Shown here: in pieces, positions 23,051 to 35,421 of the stretch
Numbering within the stretch: position 1 is the first letter of the stretch
Layout: each line of letters begins with the position of its first letter
DNA from: Botryosphaeria dothidea
Lineage: Eukaryota > Ascomycota > Dothideomycetes > Botryosphaeriales > Botryosphaeriaceae
NCBI GenBank assembly: GCA_011503125.2
Contig: WWBZ02000007.1
Span: 434,001 to 498,000 of the forward strand
DNA length: 64,000 nucleotides
Reading direction: 5' to 3'
Program-made: the position numbers and the translations under genes
The notes under the pieces: generated by a model
Database searches by the model: none
What the model saw: only the letters and a program-made list of their open reading frames with translations
Told to the model about the DNA's origin: nothing

Positions 23051-24358
23051 GGTGGAGATGTTCTTTAAGCTAGCTCGGGCTGTCTGGAGTAAGTTAGGCT
23101 CCGGTGGTGGGTCGGGAAGTTTAGGGGATGCGGGGCGGCGCTGGATAATCCTCTTCGGATTCTTATATCAAGTGGCCTCTTCTCGCAATTCAGTCGCGCG
23201 TCCCCGCTTCCGTGATTTTCTCATCAAGGATGCCAGCTATTGGCCCATTTGTTTTCTCCCTCAACCATAACGCAATCCAAAGCGGGCACCGACCGTGGTA
23301 CAAGCTTTGTAAAGATGATCAGCTGCGCGCTCCAGTGGCTTAGAGTGTGGCCGACGGCATCATAACACCCCGACACCACAGGAAGCAAAGAACATTCCAT
23401 ACCTTGCGTCCGTTCTTTTAGCGCCCGCACTGACGCATGTACATGTACTGCCGCTTTAGGTTTCCGCGGACCTTGCCCACAACTTAAAATGGAAAAGCCG
23501 CCCCACCCCAGCATAAACCTCTCAGCGGTTACAGGGTTTAGCACCGGTTCTTTCGGCAATCTTCTTGTCCGTCAGCAATCCACAAAGTCTAATCTCACCT
23601 GCGTCATCACCAATTCCCATCCGAGAAGCTGTCGAAAACCGAAGAACCAATTAGCTCGTCTTCTTCTCGCTAAAGTTGCCTCGGCTCTTGTGGTTTCTGG
23701 TACGCGGAGGAGGGGAAGCCTGCACCACCCAGACGAATCCTTTCCCTGGACTCCTGGAAAGTGATACCATCCTGCCTTGTTCATGCTGTCAGAAACGCGG
23801 TACGTACGTTGCGGAGCTCTTGGCGGACGAATTATTTGGCCGGCCAATCGGAGAGCATCATCGTGAGCCAAAACGAGCCTTGGCTGCGGCCTGCCGACGG
23901 CTGATATATGGGCCGGGTCCCTCTGTGGTGAAGGTTTAGTAATCAGGTGACGTCTAAGCGCCACCTCACTCTTATGAGGGCGGTCTCAGCAATATTGCAG
24001 CATGCCTTTCCCGTGGTTAGCTGAAGCATTTTGTCCGAACCAAAATGTAATCAATTTTAGGGATCACAAATTCTTACTGTTGCAAGATTATCGAGACTGG
24101 CCAGGTATTCAAGAGCAAGCTCCACCTTTGAATCTGATTAAGAGACTACCGTTGTAGGTCGAGGGTTTCCGGAAATATTTGCTGTGGAAAAGAATCACAA
24201 TATTTGGGGAATCCTATTAAGTCGACGGCATACCTTTCACACAGGTTTTTGGGGAGAGAGGAAAAGAATGAGTCCCATAGTGCTGGCCACCAGCACAATA
24301 GGAATAACGAATCTCCAACATCTCACACGACTCTCTGCGCCTCCTACGCAGGAGACAA
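23051..24358. other. Intergenic region NmrA-like promoter / P450 3' side
   Basis: 1.3 kb with only short frames lacking recognisable similarity. It holds the NmrA-like promoter. No repeat or RNA gene identified. Confidence 0.4.
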
Positions 24359-26123
24359 CTATGCCTTACCTTTGATCAGCACCCTGATACCCTTCGTCCC
24401 CACCTTTGTCTTCGGAACAAAATAATCTCTCTGCACCCTCACATCCTCAATCCCCGTCTCGAACAACTCCATCTTCTCACCAAACCGACGAATCACCGTC
24501 GTCAGGGCAATATGCATCTCAGCATACGCAAGACTGCACCCCCCCCCCCCCAAAATCAGCATCGAAACAAAAAGCATCGGAGGTCGAAACTTACTGCATC
24601 CCCAAACACTGCCTATTCCCCTTCGAGAAGCTCAACAGATACCCATCCAAATCCCTCCTCCTCTCCCCCTTCCCATCCAACCACCTCTCCGGCGCAAACG
24701 CCTCAGAGTCCGGAAAGATGCGCGGATCGTGGTGGACATGCACGGCCGTCATGCCCACCGGTACGCCCGCCGGCACCAGCCGATCAACCCCGCCATCCGA
24801 GCTACGAAACCGCATCGGCTCGTCCGGCGACACGCGCGCAAGCCGCGTCGCGAGGCCGTACGACAGCCGCAACCCCTCAGCGATCGTGGCGGAGAGGTAG
24901 GGGCGCCGCTCGAGCGCGGCCCACGGCGGCGGGTCGGCCGCCGGGTCGGGCATCGCCTGGCGCAGCTCCGCGGCGAGGCGGGCCAGCGTGGCCGGCTGGG
25001 CGAGCAGGTGGTACACGGCGACGCAGAGGGCCCAGTTGACGGTCTCGGTGCCGGCGCCGACGACGGCCTGGCCCTCCTGCCAGAGGCGCGGCGTCTGCTT
25101 CTCGTGCTCGGGCAGGTCGCCGCGCAGGATCTCGTGGAAGATGGTGGTGGTGGTGGTGGTGCCCGCGGCGGGCTGCTTGCCGGCGCGGGCGCGCTCGTCG
25201 GCGTGGACGCGGTCGATGGCCTGCATCATGCTGCGCTGGAAGTCCAGGTACGGCGCCATGTCGGGGAGCAGCGTCCTCGTCCAGCTTTCGGGCAGCGCGT
25301 GCAGGAAGGACAGCAGCCAGGGGAACTGCTTCACGGTGGCGCCCATCCGCATGCCCGCGTCGATGCCTTTGGTCAGGTTCGGGAGGAAGGTGTCGGAGTC
25401 CAGGAAGTTGTAGCTGTAGCCGAATGCGTAGCGGGAGACGACGTCTGTGGCCATGCAGCCAAAAGCGTCGCAGAGGTTGACGGGGCGGCCGGTGCCGGCG
25501 TGTTTCTCCAGCTGAGCGCATAGCTTGTTGACGACGCGCTGGATCGAGGGCTCGAGCTTGGACACGCTCGAGCGCGAGAAGAAGCGGTTGAAGGCGGAGC
25601 GGCGCAGGCGGTGGAGGTCATGCGGGATGGTGCCGAAGCCGGCTTGACTGAGGCCGAACTGCTGCGTGTAGAACTTGTATTTGTCGCGCTTCTTGCCGCC
25701 GGAGGCGTAGAGGGTGTCGACGAAGGCAGGATCGTTGACATGCAGCTCGTGGGGCGAGATGCGGATGATCGGGCCTGCATCGACATTAGCATGTGGCAGC
25801 AGGAGTGCGGATCGGGTAGGAGAGGAATGCGGACCGTATTGTTGATGCAGCTCCTTGAGCTTGAATGTGTATTGGCCACCCTTGATGCCGTCGTAGTAGT
25901 ATTCGTACCATGGCGTCAGCGCCGCCAGCCTGGGTCCGGGGAAGCTGGCGAGCGGCGACAAGTAGAGACGGTAGACGGCGCCACACAGGCAGTACAGCAG
26001 CACCGCCGCCGCACAGGCCACGTACGGGTGCGCGGGGAGGCGCTCGAGCAGGTCCAGCATGCTGGGCCAGCTGACAGGGAAGACGGGTTCTGCAGTTTTG
26101 CGACTCTGAGAACGAGGGGCCAT
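24359..26123 (-). CDS. Cytochrome P450 monooxygenase (first of two)
   Basis: Three exons: 26123-25835, 25774-24595 and 24533-24359. The introns are 60 nt (frame-preserving, with TGCTAATG branch site) and 61 nt (its 3' end has a C/G homopolymer run of 13-14 bases), and 1,644 nt encode 547 aa. The N-terminal anchor (YVACAAAVLLYCLCGAVYRLY) and Pro-rich hinge FPGPRLAALTPWYEYYYDG indicate an ER-bound class II enzyme. Key motifs are the I-helix GAGTETVNWAL, ExxR as EGLRLSYGLATR, and the heme loop FSKGNRQCLGM with the Cys ligand. It resembles fungal P450s often annotated as trichodiene oxygenase-like, but substrate cannot be inferred. A short poly-Thr insertion (GTTTTTTIFHE) interrupts the F-G/H region. 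An alternative start is 26060. The first donor is GTCCGC. Confidence 0.88.
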
Positions 26124-27621
26124 TATGTATTGCTTGCTGCGTGATTGGCACTTATCACGCTTCTCCTTGTCCTGGGCGGGGGTGACTGCCATAACGGCGC
26201 TGGGCTCGGATGTTTTCCACTGTGCCAGACTATTGCCGTCTGTGCCGCAAGCCCAGAACCAGTATGGAGACATGCACGTCGGAACGTTAAGAGGCCTGCT
26301 TCGGACGCAGTCACCCCTGTCCTTCCGGCTGCCAAATTCTGCGCCATCTTTGTGATTGGGCGTTCGTCCGACAAGTTGCTTTAACAGCAGAGAAACCAGA
26401 CCACTGGGAAGCCGAGATTCAGAGGATCGATAGCAACTAGCCCGAGCAGGGGTCCGGGTTTTTTCAGGGGTCGAGTCATGGCTCCCTATTCCCGGAACAC
26501 AACCTTGTCATGCTGTTCGCGCAGATTCCGATCTTCAACAGTCTTTCTGTCAAAGACTTCCTCGCCACCGACCATCGTCGTGTTGGGGGCTAGCCGGTCT
26601 CGTCGACAGGGATAAACTCCAGGCATGTCATCATGTTTCCATAAGACGTGCACTTATCTCCTCGCAAACGGTAACGCTCACACCCCTGGTTTCGCTCGTT
26701 TTGATACAAAGTAGTAGCATCTCGAGGGTCAAATTCCTACGTTACACGACTCTGTCAGCCCATTCCTTTTAGGCTTTAGTAAGCATAAACAGCGCGTCTT
26801 TCACCCGACTACCCCGCAGTTTACCCTACTTCAAAATTTACCGCACGCATTCATGACGAACGCCAGCTGCTCTGAGATTTTGCCGCATACAAATCGGGCC
26901 GGTTGTTCAAGGTGACTCACACGGAGAAGAGATCCTGATCGATGTAGTGGGTTTGGAATGATATATTTCCTGTCGTATCGTTGACAAAGGTAGATACGTG
27001 ATCGGTCCCAAAAACGTCGAAAATTTCCTTTCTGCGGGGAGTTGAAGCATTAGCGCGGGTGCCAGTGTTTAGAAAGGCTGGTCACATTCACGTCTGGATG
27101 AATTCTTCGTCTCCTCACGGACTCCGATGAGACACAGCGAATCCATTGCGTCATAAGCAGCTGGCGTGCGCTCTTCAGGGCTCTGTCGTGGCCGACCAGT
27201 TATAAGGCACGACTTACGGGTCCGGAAAGATAATGGTGAGAGAGGAGTTTCTAGAGTGTTTGACAATGGGTTGCGATTATGAATGTACCTTTTTCCTGAG
27301 GTAATCCTCAAGAGTGATGATGCAGCGGCGAGAGTACGTTGGGAAAGGTCGAGAAAGTGGTTTGATCTGGAGTTACTAAAATGTGCATGTCCTCAACGTG
27401 CCTGTATTGCCACATAAATGGGCGACGAAGAGCTTCATCCAGTACCCATGATGAAGTAGTTGAACCATGGATGATGCATGCACACTACCGCACAGTCATT
27501 GGTACGGTTGGAAAGAAGTAAATTACGGTGGTAAGGGAACCACCACCCACCTGATTAATTACTTTACCTGCTAAGAGCCCTCAGCTCCCAAAACCTGGTC
27601 CCCGATCGCACTTACTCGCCC
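26124..27621. other. Intergenic region between the two P450 genes
   Basis: 1.5 kb containing the promoter of the first P450 and the 3' flank of the second. Short frames only, none recognisable. No repeat or RNA gene seen. Confidence 0.4.
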
Positions 27622-29445
27622 TTAGTTCGGAAGCGTCCTCGACTTGATCCTCACATCCACACCCTTCACCCTCACAAACCACGAGTTCGTCAACTCCCAC
27701 TCCTTCTTCTGATCGGTAAGCTCGAACTGCAAGCACAAATCACATCAGCAACCCATCCACCCCGCGTCAAAAGACAGCAGCACGGAGTGCAAAAAAAAAA
27801 AAAACTCACATCAAACAACCCCACCACCATCGGCACGACCTTATAAATCTCAAACAAGCTCAACTCCCTCCCCAAGCAGACCCTCCTCCCCGCGCCAAAG
27901 CTCAGCATCACGTCCCTCATCCGCTTCGCCCGCTCCTCGTACGCCGCCTCCGGCTCCGCCTCCCCCCGCACCCACCGCTCCGGCCGGAAGCTCTCCGCGT
28001 CCGCGCCGAACACGCCCTTGTCGTTGTTCACCACCCACGCGTTCATGCCCACGACCGTGCCCGGCGGCAAGAACACGCCGCCCGCCGGCAGCGCCAAGCC
28101 CTCGCGCGGCACGACCCGCTCGAGCAGCAGCCCGACGCCCGGGTGCACGCGCAGCGCCTCCTTCACGCACGCGTCGAGGTACGGCAGCGCGGCCGCGTCC
28201 TGGTATCTCACCGGGCGCGGCAGCGCGGCGGCGTCGAGCTCGCGCTTGAGCTTGGCGAGGCAGGCCGGGTTCTTGAGGAGGTGGTACAGGACGGCGGTGA
28301 GGGTGGTGGCGGTGGTGTCGGCGCCGGCGAGGATGTTGAGCAGCATCCAGCCGACGACGGTGGCGTCGGTGACGGACGGGTCGGCGGCCTTGATGGCGAG
28401 GAAGTGGTCGAGGTAGTCTTGGTTGGCCGTGTCGTTGGTTTCTTCGCCGCTGACGCGCGCGACGAGCTTCTTGACGCAGAAGTCGGCGGCGGCTTGGAAG
28501 CTGTTTTGGTTTGTGAGTGGGGTGGCCGTTGGACCGCTGGGGGATGGGTGGCACGTACGAAGGAGGTCCGATTCGTCTGACGGGGTTCTTGTCGAAGACT
28601 TCGTCGAGGATGGGGATCTGCCCGACCTGGGGGTGCGGTAAGAAGTGATTAGCATTGTCTCAAGCAGACTAGGGCCGATTACATACCGCTGCAAAGTAGT
28701 CAAGCGCTTGCTCGGCGGTGGACAGGAGGTCATCGATATCACCGCCCTTGTTCAGGAAGCCCTCCTTAATGGGATTGCTGAAGGTGACGTCGGAGATCGC
28801 ATCCCAAGCATCTGAGCACGTGTCAGCGTTCTCAACCTCACCGATCCATCTGGTAGCAGAGACTCACAGAAAAGGAACCACTCGGCAATGTCACATGGTT
28901 TCCCAGGGTTCGCAAAGCGCTGTTCCAACTTGGAGCAGAAGTCCTCGATGACTCTGTCCACGCGGTGCTCCAGCTTCAGCAGCTCCGAGACCTTGTAGTA
29001 CTTCTGCACCGGGGCGCGCAACCTCGCATGGAAAGCATTGTCCCTCGTGCCGAAGAGGGTGCAGACGCGCTGCTCGCCCTGCGTGATATCATTGACGGCG
29101 TAGAAGTTACTCTTCGAAAGGCATTAGCTCAGGCATATCGAAGTATATGGAGCTAGATAGAGGTCGACCAACCTTTGGGAAGTTCGCCTTGTTGGAGTAG
29201 ATCAGCTTGATGCACTCCGGGTCACTCAGGCTGACTGTGTTCGGACCAATCCTGACGACCGGGCCGTACTTCGCATGAAGAAGGCGGTGGGTGAGCTCGG
29301 CCCTGCCACCTGCGGTGTCGAAGAAGCGTTGGGCATCCGTGAACTTGGCCAGAAGGGGGCCGGGGATGCGGCGCAGCGGGTGAAAGTAGTAGCGGTACGC
29401 CGCGAGAGTGGCGGCGAGTACCAGGACCAAGGTAAGGAGCGCCAT
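27622..29445 (-). CDS. Cytochrome P450 monooxygenase (second), pisatin demethylase-like
   Basis: Six exons: 29445-29173, 29111-28868, 28811-28687, 28626-28559, 28500-27810 and 27726-27622. The introns are 61, 56, 60, 58 and 83 nt, and 1,506 nt encode 501 aa. A short anchor (MALLTLVLVLAATLAAYRYY) is followed by the hinge HPLRRIPGPLLAKFTDAQRF and GPVVRIGPNTVSLSDPECIK. The I-helix is NILAGADTTATTLTA, the ExxR is EALRVHPGVGLLLERVVP, PERW is present, and the heme loop is SFGAGRRVCLGRELS. The layout resembles the CYP57/pisatin-demethylase-like group of fungal P450s, many of which hydroxylate or demethylate aromatic or terpenoid compounds. The substrate is unknown. The last intron contains a T-run of 14 just after the donor. 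It has a different exon layout from the P450 at 24.4 kb, so the two are not recent duplicates. Confidence 0.88.
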
Positions 29446-30347
29446 CGTACCTGTGAATTGGGTAGTGGGAAGGGGAAAAGGAACGAAAGAAGGAGAAGCG
29501 AAGGACTGAAACGTCGGATCTTTCACTTTACCCTGCTGTTCTTTTTGCGGGTTCCGGAGTTGCGGAGGTGCTCCTCGAGCGGTGGAAGGGGGCCAGGTGG
29601 ACAATTAATAGAACGGGTCGATGCTATCCCGTTAGGGGCCCCCAGGCAATGGAGCCTGCAACAGGAGGCAGAGCTGTGCCGCAGTCGCCATCGTAATGGC
29701 ATTACTCGTGTCTATCGAATAGTACTGGGAGCATTTGTCCGCTCCGCAAATGCCGGAGAGGGATGTACCGGGCAGTTCATGTCAAGTGCACATCGCTCGC
29801 CAAATCCTATCCACATGGAGGAAGATCCGATCAGCGCAGCGGGCCTGAACGCAACTGCCGAATTGATGTGAGCTGATATTTTGATAGACGGGGATGGATG
29901 GGGCCAGACAGGTGGAGCTTCTGCATGGCTGGGGAGGCGCGGAAGCTGAAATTCAGCGGAGATCTGACTCGCCCTTTCGGTGGACCCATTTCCCGATCCG
30001 GTTAGAGTATTACCCGAGGATAAGGAACGGCCCGCACTCCGCGCGTTTCAACGGCCTTCCCGTTGGCTATGATTCGGGGAGCTCTAGCCGCTCCCTCACA
30101 TTCTGGGATATCCTCGGACAGACGCCGAACTGGGTCTTCGACGGACACTGCACACGAGGCTCGGTTTCCGCCCCTTGCAGAGTCTTCTTCAGCACTGACT
30201 CGAATGCTTGTTCCAACGCTCCCTATAGAGAATCAGTCTTGCGTCGGCGAGTTTGATTATCATGGAGGTCTCACCCATCTACCAGTCTTCACCGCTCGTC
30301 GTTGCCTTGTTGTCCCTTTCTCCCATTTCCGTTACGCGTCAGCCACC
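29446..30347. other. Divergent intergenic region P450 / rhodopsin-like gene
   Basis: 902 bp between divergent start codons, hence two promoters. No other gene seen. Confidence 0.45.
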
Positions 30348-31747
30348 ATGAAGACGCTGGGAGGCCTGGGGCCGACCATCATCGGCGTCATGCTCGGACA
30401 GTCAATTCTCAGCGCCTTCTTCATCTTTTCCAGGCTCTATACGAAGGCTCGAATCAACCGGTCCATGGGATGGGACGATCACATGGCAACGTTCTCGTGG
30501 GTAAATAACACCAAAAGGAGACCTGAGAGAAGTAGTGACGAACAAAGCCCAGGTGATGCTGTTGTGCTACTCAGCAATATGCTCGCATGCTGCGACCGAG
30601 GGGTATGGGCAGCATGCTGAAGTGTTGGGCGTCGAGCAAGCTGCTCAGGCGGCGAAGATCACTATCATCGGTCAGACCTTCTGTAAGTCCACGACGTCAT
30701 CGTCCCCCTCTCATGTTTGCTGACTCTACAGGCATCATTGGCATAGCAACTAGCAAAGCTTGTGTAGCATTCTTCTTGCTCCGGATCGTCGTGATCTTGT
30801 GGCATCAAATAGTTCTGTGGGTTTGTGTCATCGCTGCCGCGGTGATTTGCATACTTTGCGCGCTGTTTGACTTCATTCGGTGTGATCCGGTCGAGGGTGT
30901 CTGGAATCCAACAGTGAAAGCAGCCTGCTGGATGGGAACGGAGGCTTTCACGGACCTTTCGGTCGGAGTCGGAGGTCAGTATGCGTTCTTTGTAGAGCCG
31001 AGCCGAGAGCTAATACTGTGTTACAGTGACTTCCGTCATTTGCGACTTCGTACTGGCCCTGCTGCCATGGGCAATTCTCTGGGGCCTCAATATGAAGAAG
31101 AAGGAAAAGAGGATAATCGGCATCTCCATGAGTCTTGGCGTCTTGTAAGTTCAACATCTTCTGCATCAGAATGGACATTGACCGTCAACAAGTGCTGGAG
31201 CATCTGGAATTGTCCGCGCGATAGAGTTGAAACGTCTGTCTGGAAGGTCTGACTATACGTGTAAGTAAGGTGCAGTTCTGAAACCCAGGATTCTACTAAC
31301 CATGACAATCTTCTTGCAGACGAAAGCGTTAGCCCCATCCTATGGTCATCCACCGAGCTCTGTATTACCCTCTGTACAGCATGTATGCCCATGCTTCGAC
31401 CTCTTTTGAATAAAATTCGGGGGAAAGTCAGCACGGACGATTACCGAGGATACGATAAAGGCATGAGCGGAGGTACGCCTGGCGAAGGCATTTCTCTTGA
31501 GAACATGGGTAATAGCAGCAACAAGCGCAAAAAGGGTTCGACAAAGATGGGCCTCAACGAGACCACCATCGGAGTATCAGCCATGGGAACATATATGGAC
31601 CAGACCAAGCGACAAGGGAGCGATGAGAGCGTCTTGATCAACCGCAGGATGGAGGAAGGTGGGATAACGGTTATTACGGAGATTGACACTCAGTCTAAAA
31701 GATCCGAGTCGGTCGTGGAGAACACGAACGAATTTACTAGGAGATAG
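30348..31747 (+). CDS. Fungal rhodopsin-like (SAT4/PTH11-type) seven-TM membrane protein
   Basis: Six exons: 30348-30500, 30553-30682, 30732-30974, 31027-31144, 31193-31260 and 31320-31747. The introns are 48-59 nt, and 1,140 nt encode 379 aa. The N-terminal half has about seven membrane segments, with TKARINRSMGWDDH and a conserved WDD as in the SAT4 family, HAEVLGVEQAAQAAKITIIG, VAFFLLRIVVILWHQIVLWV, CALFDFIRCDPVEGVWNP and SGIVRAIELKRLSG. The C-terminal ~120 residues are a soluble Gly/Ser/Lys-rich tail. Members of this family include PTH11-like receptors and many uncharacterised proteins near secondary-metabolism genes. A sensory or transport role is possible but unproven. It is convergent with, and only 102 bp from, the Zn2Cys6 regulator gene. 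Confidence 0.82.
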
Positions 31748-31849
31748 TATACGGAAGGACAGAAATGGGCGAGCAAAAGTAAGTTTTGCACTGGCGGTCT
31801 ACTGATTCTTTCTTTCATTTGTAGACGAAGTAACGAGGAAAATGGATGT

Positions 31850-34255
31850 TCAGCTGAACATTGTCCAACTTTGGCTGTCCCAATCAATACTCTCCAGCCA
31901 TGGCATGAACTCGGAATCGTTGCCAGAGAATGGGACTGAGAAGTCAAGATTAACGGAAGACAAATGGTTGCCGGTCATGTTGACATCGTTGCGCAGCTCT
32001 GGAGACAGGATTTTGTCCAGTATTCGTTTGATGAACTTGCGACCCTGTGCGCAGATGGAAGAGCTGGGCTCATCTGCTGGAACCCACGCAAGAGCATTGG
32101 CAAAGACGCTTAGGTCCTGAATGGTTTGGGACCGGTTGAGTGGATAGGAGACAGGCTGGTGTGGATACTGTTCTTGACGAAGCAGTTCGACCGCAACAGC
32201 ACATGCTGCTGGGAGACCAGGGCTTGAAAGCTGTGTAGTATGATCATCAGGAGATACGCTCGTATACGAAGTGATCGGCAGCTACTTGCCATCAGGTGGG
32301 AATCCTGGAACTCGCGCAAGACCTCTCGCTTCCCAGCAACCATAATTATATCCGCAAGTAGCCTGACGGCTACCTGAATCAGCTCTCTAGTGTCCGCACC
32401 GGCGCGTTTGATCAGCGCTCGTTGGAGTAGAAATTCGTTATAGAGGTGTTCAATGTGTATGAAGACAAGGTAGAGGCATTCGATAGGCGGTCTCTGGTGG
32501 TCCCATATGTCCTCAGGATCCTGGCGAAGATACTCGGGGAGTGTGTCCCAGGTCTGCTCCGCCTTGCGCTGGATTTCCCTGTTGCAGTAGAGTCAGTGGG
32601 GGACGATTGTAAATGGTCACCTTGTGAGCCCATACCTCGCTCTTTCAACTACATTTCCAACCGGTGCGCCGATAGAGAGCTCGAGAATATCTTCTCTTAT
32701 TGTCTAGATTGCTGATAAGCAATTCTGTGTATGCTTTGATGGTCATCATGGAAGACTTACGCAATACTGCACCCAGGCTCTTGACCACGTCCGTCTCTGA
32801 ACACGAGTTCCCTTAGACCATCCTTCCCCGTCCAGAGTGGCCAGTGCGGCTTGCAGCTCAGGACCGTGTGACAACAGCTGATTGTCAGTTAGGTCGAGTG
32901 GCAGCTGAACGACGCAGTAACGGTAACTGAGACGAGGAGGCCGTCCAAGAAAGGCACAGAGCCACTTATCATGTGCAAATGCTGATGCAACGAGCCTTTT
33001 CCTGATCTCAACGAGAAAAAAGGGCAAGTCCTTGGACTTGACTTCTTGATGCCAGCCAAGAGCTATGATAGCGTTCAAGATCCGGCCTGTCCTTTGCCAA
33101 CTGTCGTAACCTATTTCGTGGGGAATTAGCAAGAGGCGTTGATGTGGGAATCAAGTGAAACTTACAGGAGTCACCGTGCAAGAAGTTGTAGACGGCATTG
33201 GTCTCGTACATGAGCCACATTCCGATGTCATTTGGAATGCATAACTCTTCACAGAATTTCAGGCAGGTGTCAGAAGCTCGATACATGGCAATGATCAAGC
33301 TCCGCTTATTCTTATATCTTCTGTTGAATCCCAGGATCGGATCCCAGTCTGGGAAAGATTAGATGATAAGCAAACGCATATGGTGCGTAGGGGGGATGGA
33401 AATACCTGGGACAGTTGTTGCAACCATGCCTACCAAGCAAAGGGTGATGCCAACGACCTCCCAGCGGAGATTTTTGCCGGAAGACAACTCAATCCATTCG
33501 AGTGATGTCTTTGTGTTTTCGCTCTTCAGTCTCTGGTCCGTGTTGCGCCAGACATGCTCAGATAATGCCCTGAGTTCTTCCGAATTCTGGTTCTGGAGCA
33601 CCTCGGCGTATTCGGACCACAGGAGGGCGGTCCACTGCTTGATGATGGGCTCAATGGTGATGATGCCTTGGCAAGTAGTGTACCATCTCTGAATATAACG
33701 CTCAAAGATGGGCATGTCCTTCAAAAGGGTGAGGATCTCGACGCCCTTTTGGATGTGGTCCGGGCTGATGCGTGGGTTTGCGTTGGAATGGCAGACATGC
33801 TCGTCCTGGCCAAGGCCGAGGCTGCGCTCGTTCTCTGTCAGGACAGCGGAATAGCTGGTTGAGCCCAGGAAACCGGCATGGTGACGTACATCCGCACCCG
33901 GAAGAGAGTGGGCTTCAGGCTCATTTGAATCACCATCGGCCACAGACAGCGGAGAGGAGACGCGGGGAGAGGGCAGGACAGGAGAGGCAGTTTGCGGAGG
34001 ACTGAGGACAGGCTCGGAGAGGCGAGGGGTCTGAGAGTGACGAGGACGGGTCATTGGGGCCGGGTGGTAGACACACTGGTCGGCCTTGTTCCGACGGGCA
34101 CACCTGCCACAGGTGGGCATGATGTGGTCACAGCGGAGTTTTCCCTTGCGACACGGTTCACACGACTGAAGCTTGCCATTCCGACGATGGGATGGGTTGA
34201 GCCTTGGCGTGTGTGAGTCTCTATTGAGATTCTTGGGTAAGGAGAATCGGGTCAT
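31850..34255 (-). CDS. Zn2Cys6 fungal-specific transcription factor
   Basis: Six exons: 34255-33406, 33348-33166, 33110-32761, 32703-32636, 32578-32290 and 32230-31850. The introns are 55-59 nt, and 2,121 nt encode 706 aa. The DNA-binding cluster, at about residues 32-60, is C-x2-C-x6-C-x6-C-x2-C-x8-C within SCEPCRKGKLRCDHIMPTCG, preceded by the basic NPSHRRNGKLQ. A Pro/Ser-rich linker follows. The middle region has the hallmarks of the fungal-specific regulator domain (CLKFCEELCIPNDIGMWLMY, RPPRLSYRYCVVQLPLDL). The final residues, ending in the Trp-rich WLESIDWDSQSWTMFS, resemble an acidic/aromatic activation tail. The fifth intron (32289-32231) uses a GC donor, ATG|GCAAGT...CAG. This is the only choice that keeps the frame. 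It could regulate the neighbouring P450 and membrane genes. Confidence 0.88.
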
Positions 34256-34983
34256 GGTGATTGCACTTGACGGAGTTCGCAGGAGGGCTCAGTGGTTTGA
34301 ACATGAGCGGAGGTGCCTGAGAAAAGCCGGGGCCCAGTCCGTTACATATTGGAGTCGCGAGCCGGATCAATCCCCGCAGTTCCGCACCGCGCGAGTGAAA
34401 GTGGTGAGTGAGCGAGCGGCAGGAGAGGCGGAGTTGGCCGGAGTTTGAGGCGTTTCGCGTCGCAGAGAAAGAGCGAGCGGTCGCTGCGGGCTGCCGTATA
34501 CTCCGATCCAACTCCGCAGCGCCGCCGAAGTCGTGGCCGCCTCATCGCCACTCCTGCGCTCCATCCCCACCCGCAGCCCATCACAGTCCATCAGCCCGCT
34601 GCACCACTCCCTTTCCGGCCCGCACGTCGCCCCCGGGGCCGCCCAAATGATGACTGACTGCCACCCTACCACCGCAATGCTTCTATATTCTCCGCTGCTC
34701 CCGCGAATCGCCGCCTGCCCTACTCCAGTGCGCCAGCGGTGTGCAATTGCTGACTGACCAGCTGAGCCCAGGGTGTGCTACTCCATCCTCCAGAAATGGA
34801 ACACGCCTGGTCTTCGTAGGGCTGCGCATGCACTCCTCGAACAACACCTTGATTGCTCTTGTTCTGTATAAAATGGCCTTTGATTCTCGGGCCTGAGACC
34901 TCATCTTCAACCATCAATCCGCGCTATCCTATCCACCTCTCTGTCTCTCCATTTCTTGAGTGTCTCTGCCCGATCACGCCACC
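34256..34983. other. Divergent intergenic region Zn2Cys6 gene / small Ser-rich gene
   Basis: 728 bp between divergent starts, GC-rich around 34.4-34.7 kb. Overlapping short frames only. Confidence 0.45.
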
Positions 34984-35421
34984 ATGATTCCCCAAATGCC
35001 CTTCCGTTTCTTTGGCTCCCTCGAGGGCAGCTTTCTCACTGCCGCCGAGCCTACCTCGTACGCCTATAGTCCACATTCCTCAGTCTACTCATCGTCGACG
35101 ACGCTGTATGAGGAACGTGGTCCGCGCATCATCGAACCTCAACCTCCAGCACGTGAAGCCTCCAGCGAGCACGACAAGGCAGCCGCCACGAGCCAGGCAG
35201 CCGCCGAGCCGACATCGAAGCAAGGAGTTGATGCCGCCGAGAGCACCACGTCGTCCGAGCCTTCGTCGCGCTCCTCGTCCCGATCCTCGTCTCCGAAAAG
35301 GCCAATCGGCGTCGATCTGTTATGTTCCGGTACGTGACACGAGGCTCCCGAGCTGGCGCGTTACAGGGCTAATTTGTTGCCTGCAGCCCCCCGCATGAAT
35401 GCCACCCGCATGGTTGGCTAG
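34984..35421 (+). CDS. Small serine-rich orphan protein (126 aa)
   Basis: Two exons, 34984-35329 and 35387-35421. A 57-nt intron (GTACGT...CAG) separates them, and 381 nt encode 126 aa. The ATG at 34984 sits in an ideal context (GCCACCATG) after a CT-rich leader. I do not recognise the family. The N-terminus is MIPQMPFRFFGSLEGSFLTA. The middle is Ala/Glu/Thr-rich and disordered, followed by a Ser/Arg tract (SSRSSSRSSSPKRPIGVDLL) and a short conserved-looking end, APRMNATRMVG, that appears only after splicing. It has no signal peptide or membrane segment. If the intron is retained, translation stops five bases into it, giving 118 residues with a slightly different end, so the gene model is plausible but not proven. 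Confidence 0.5.
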
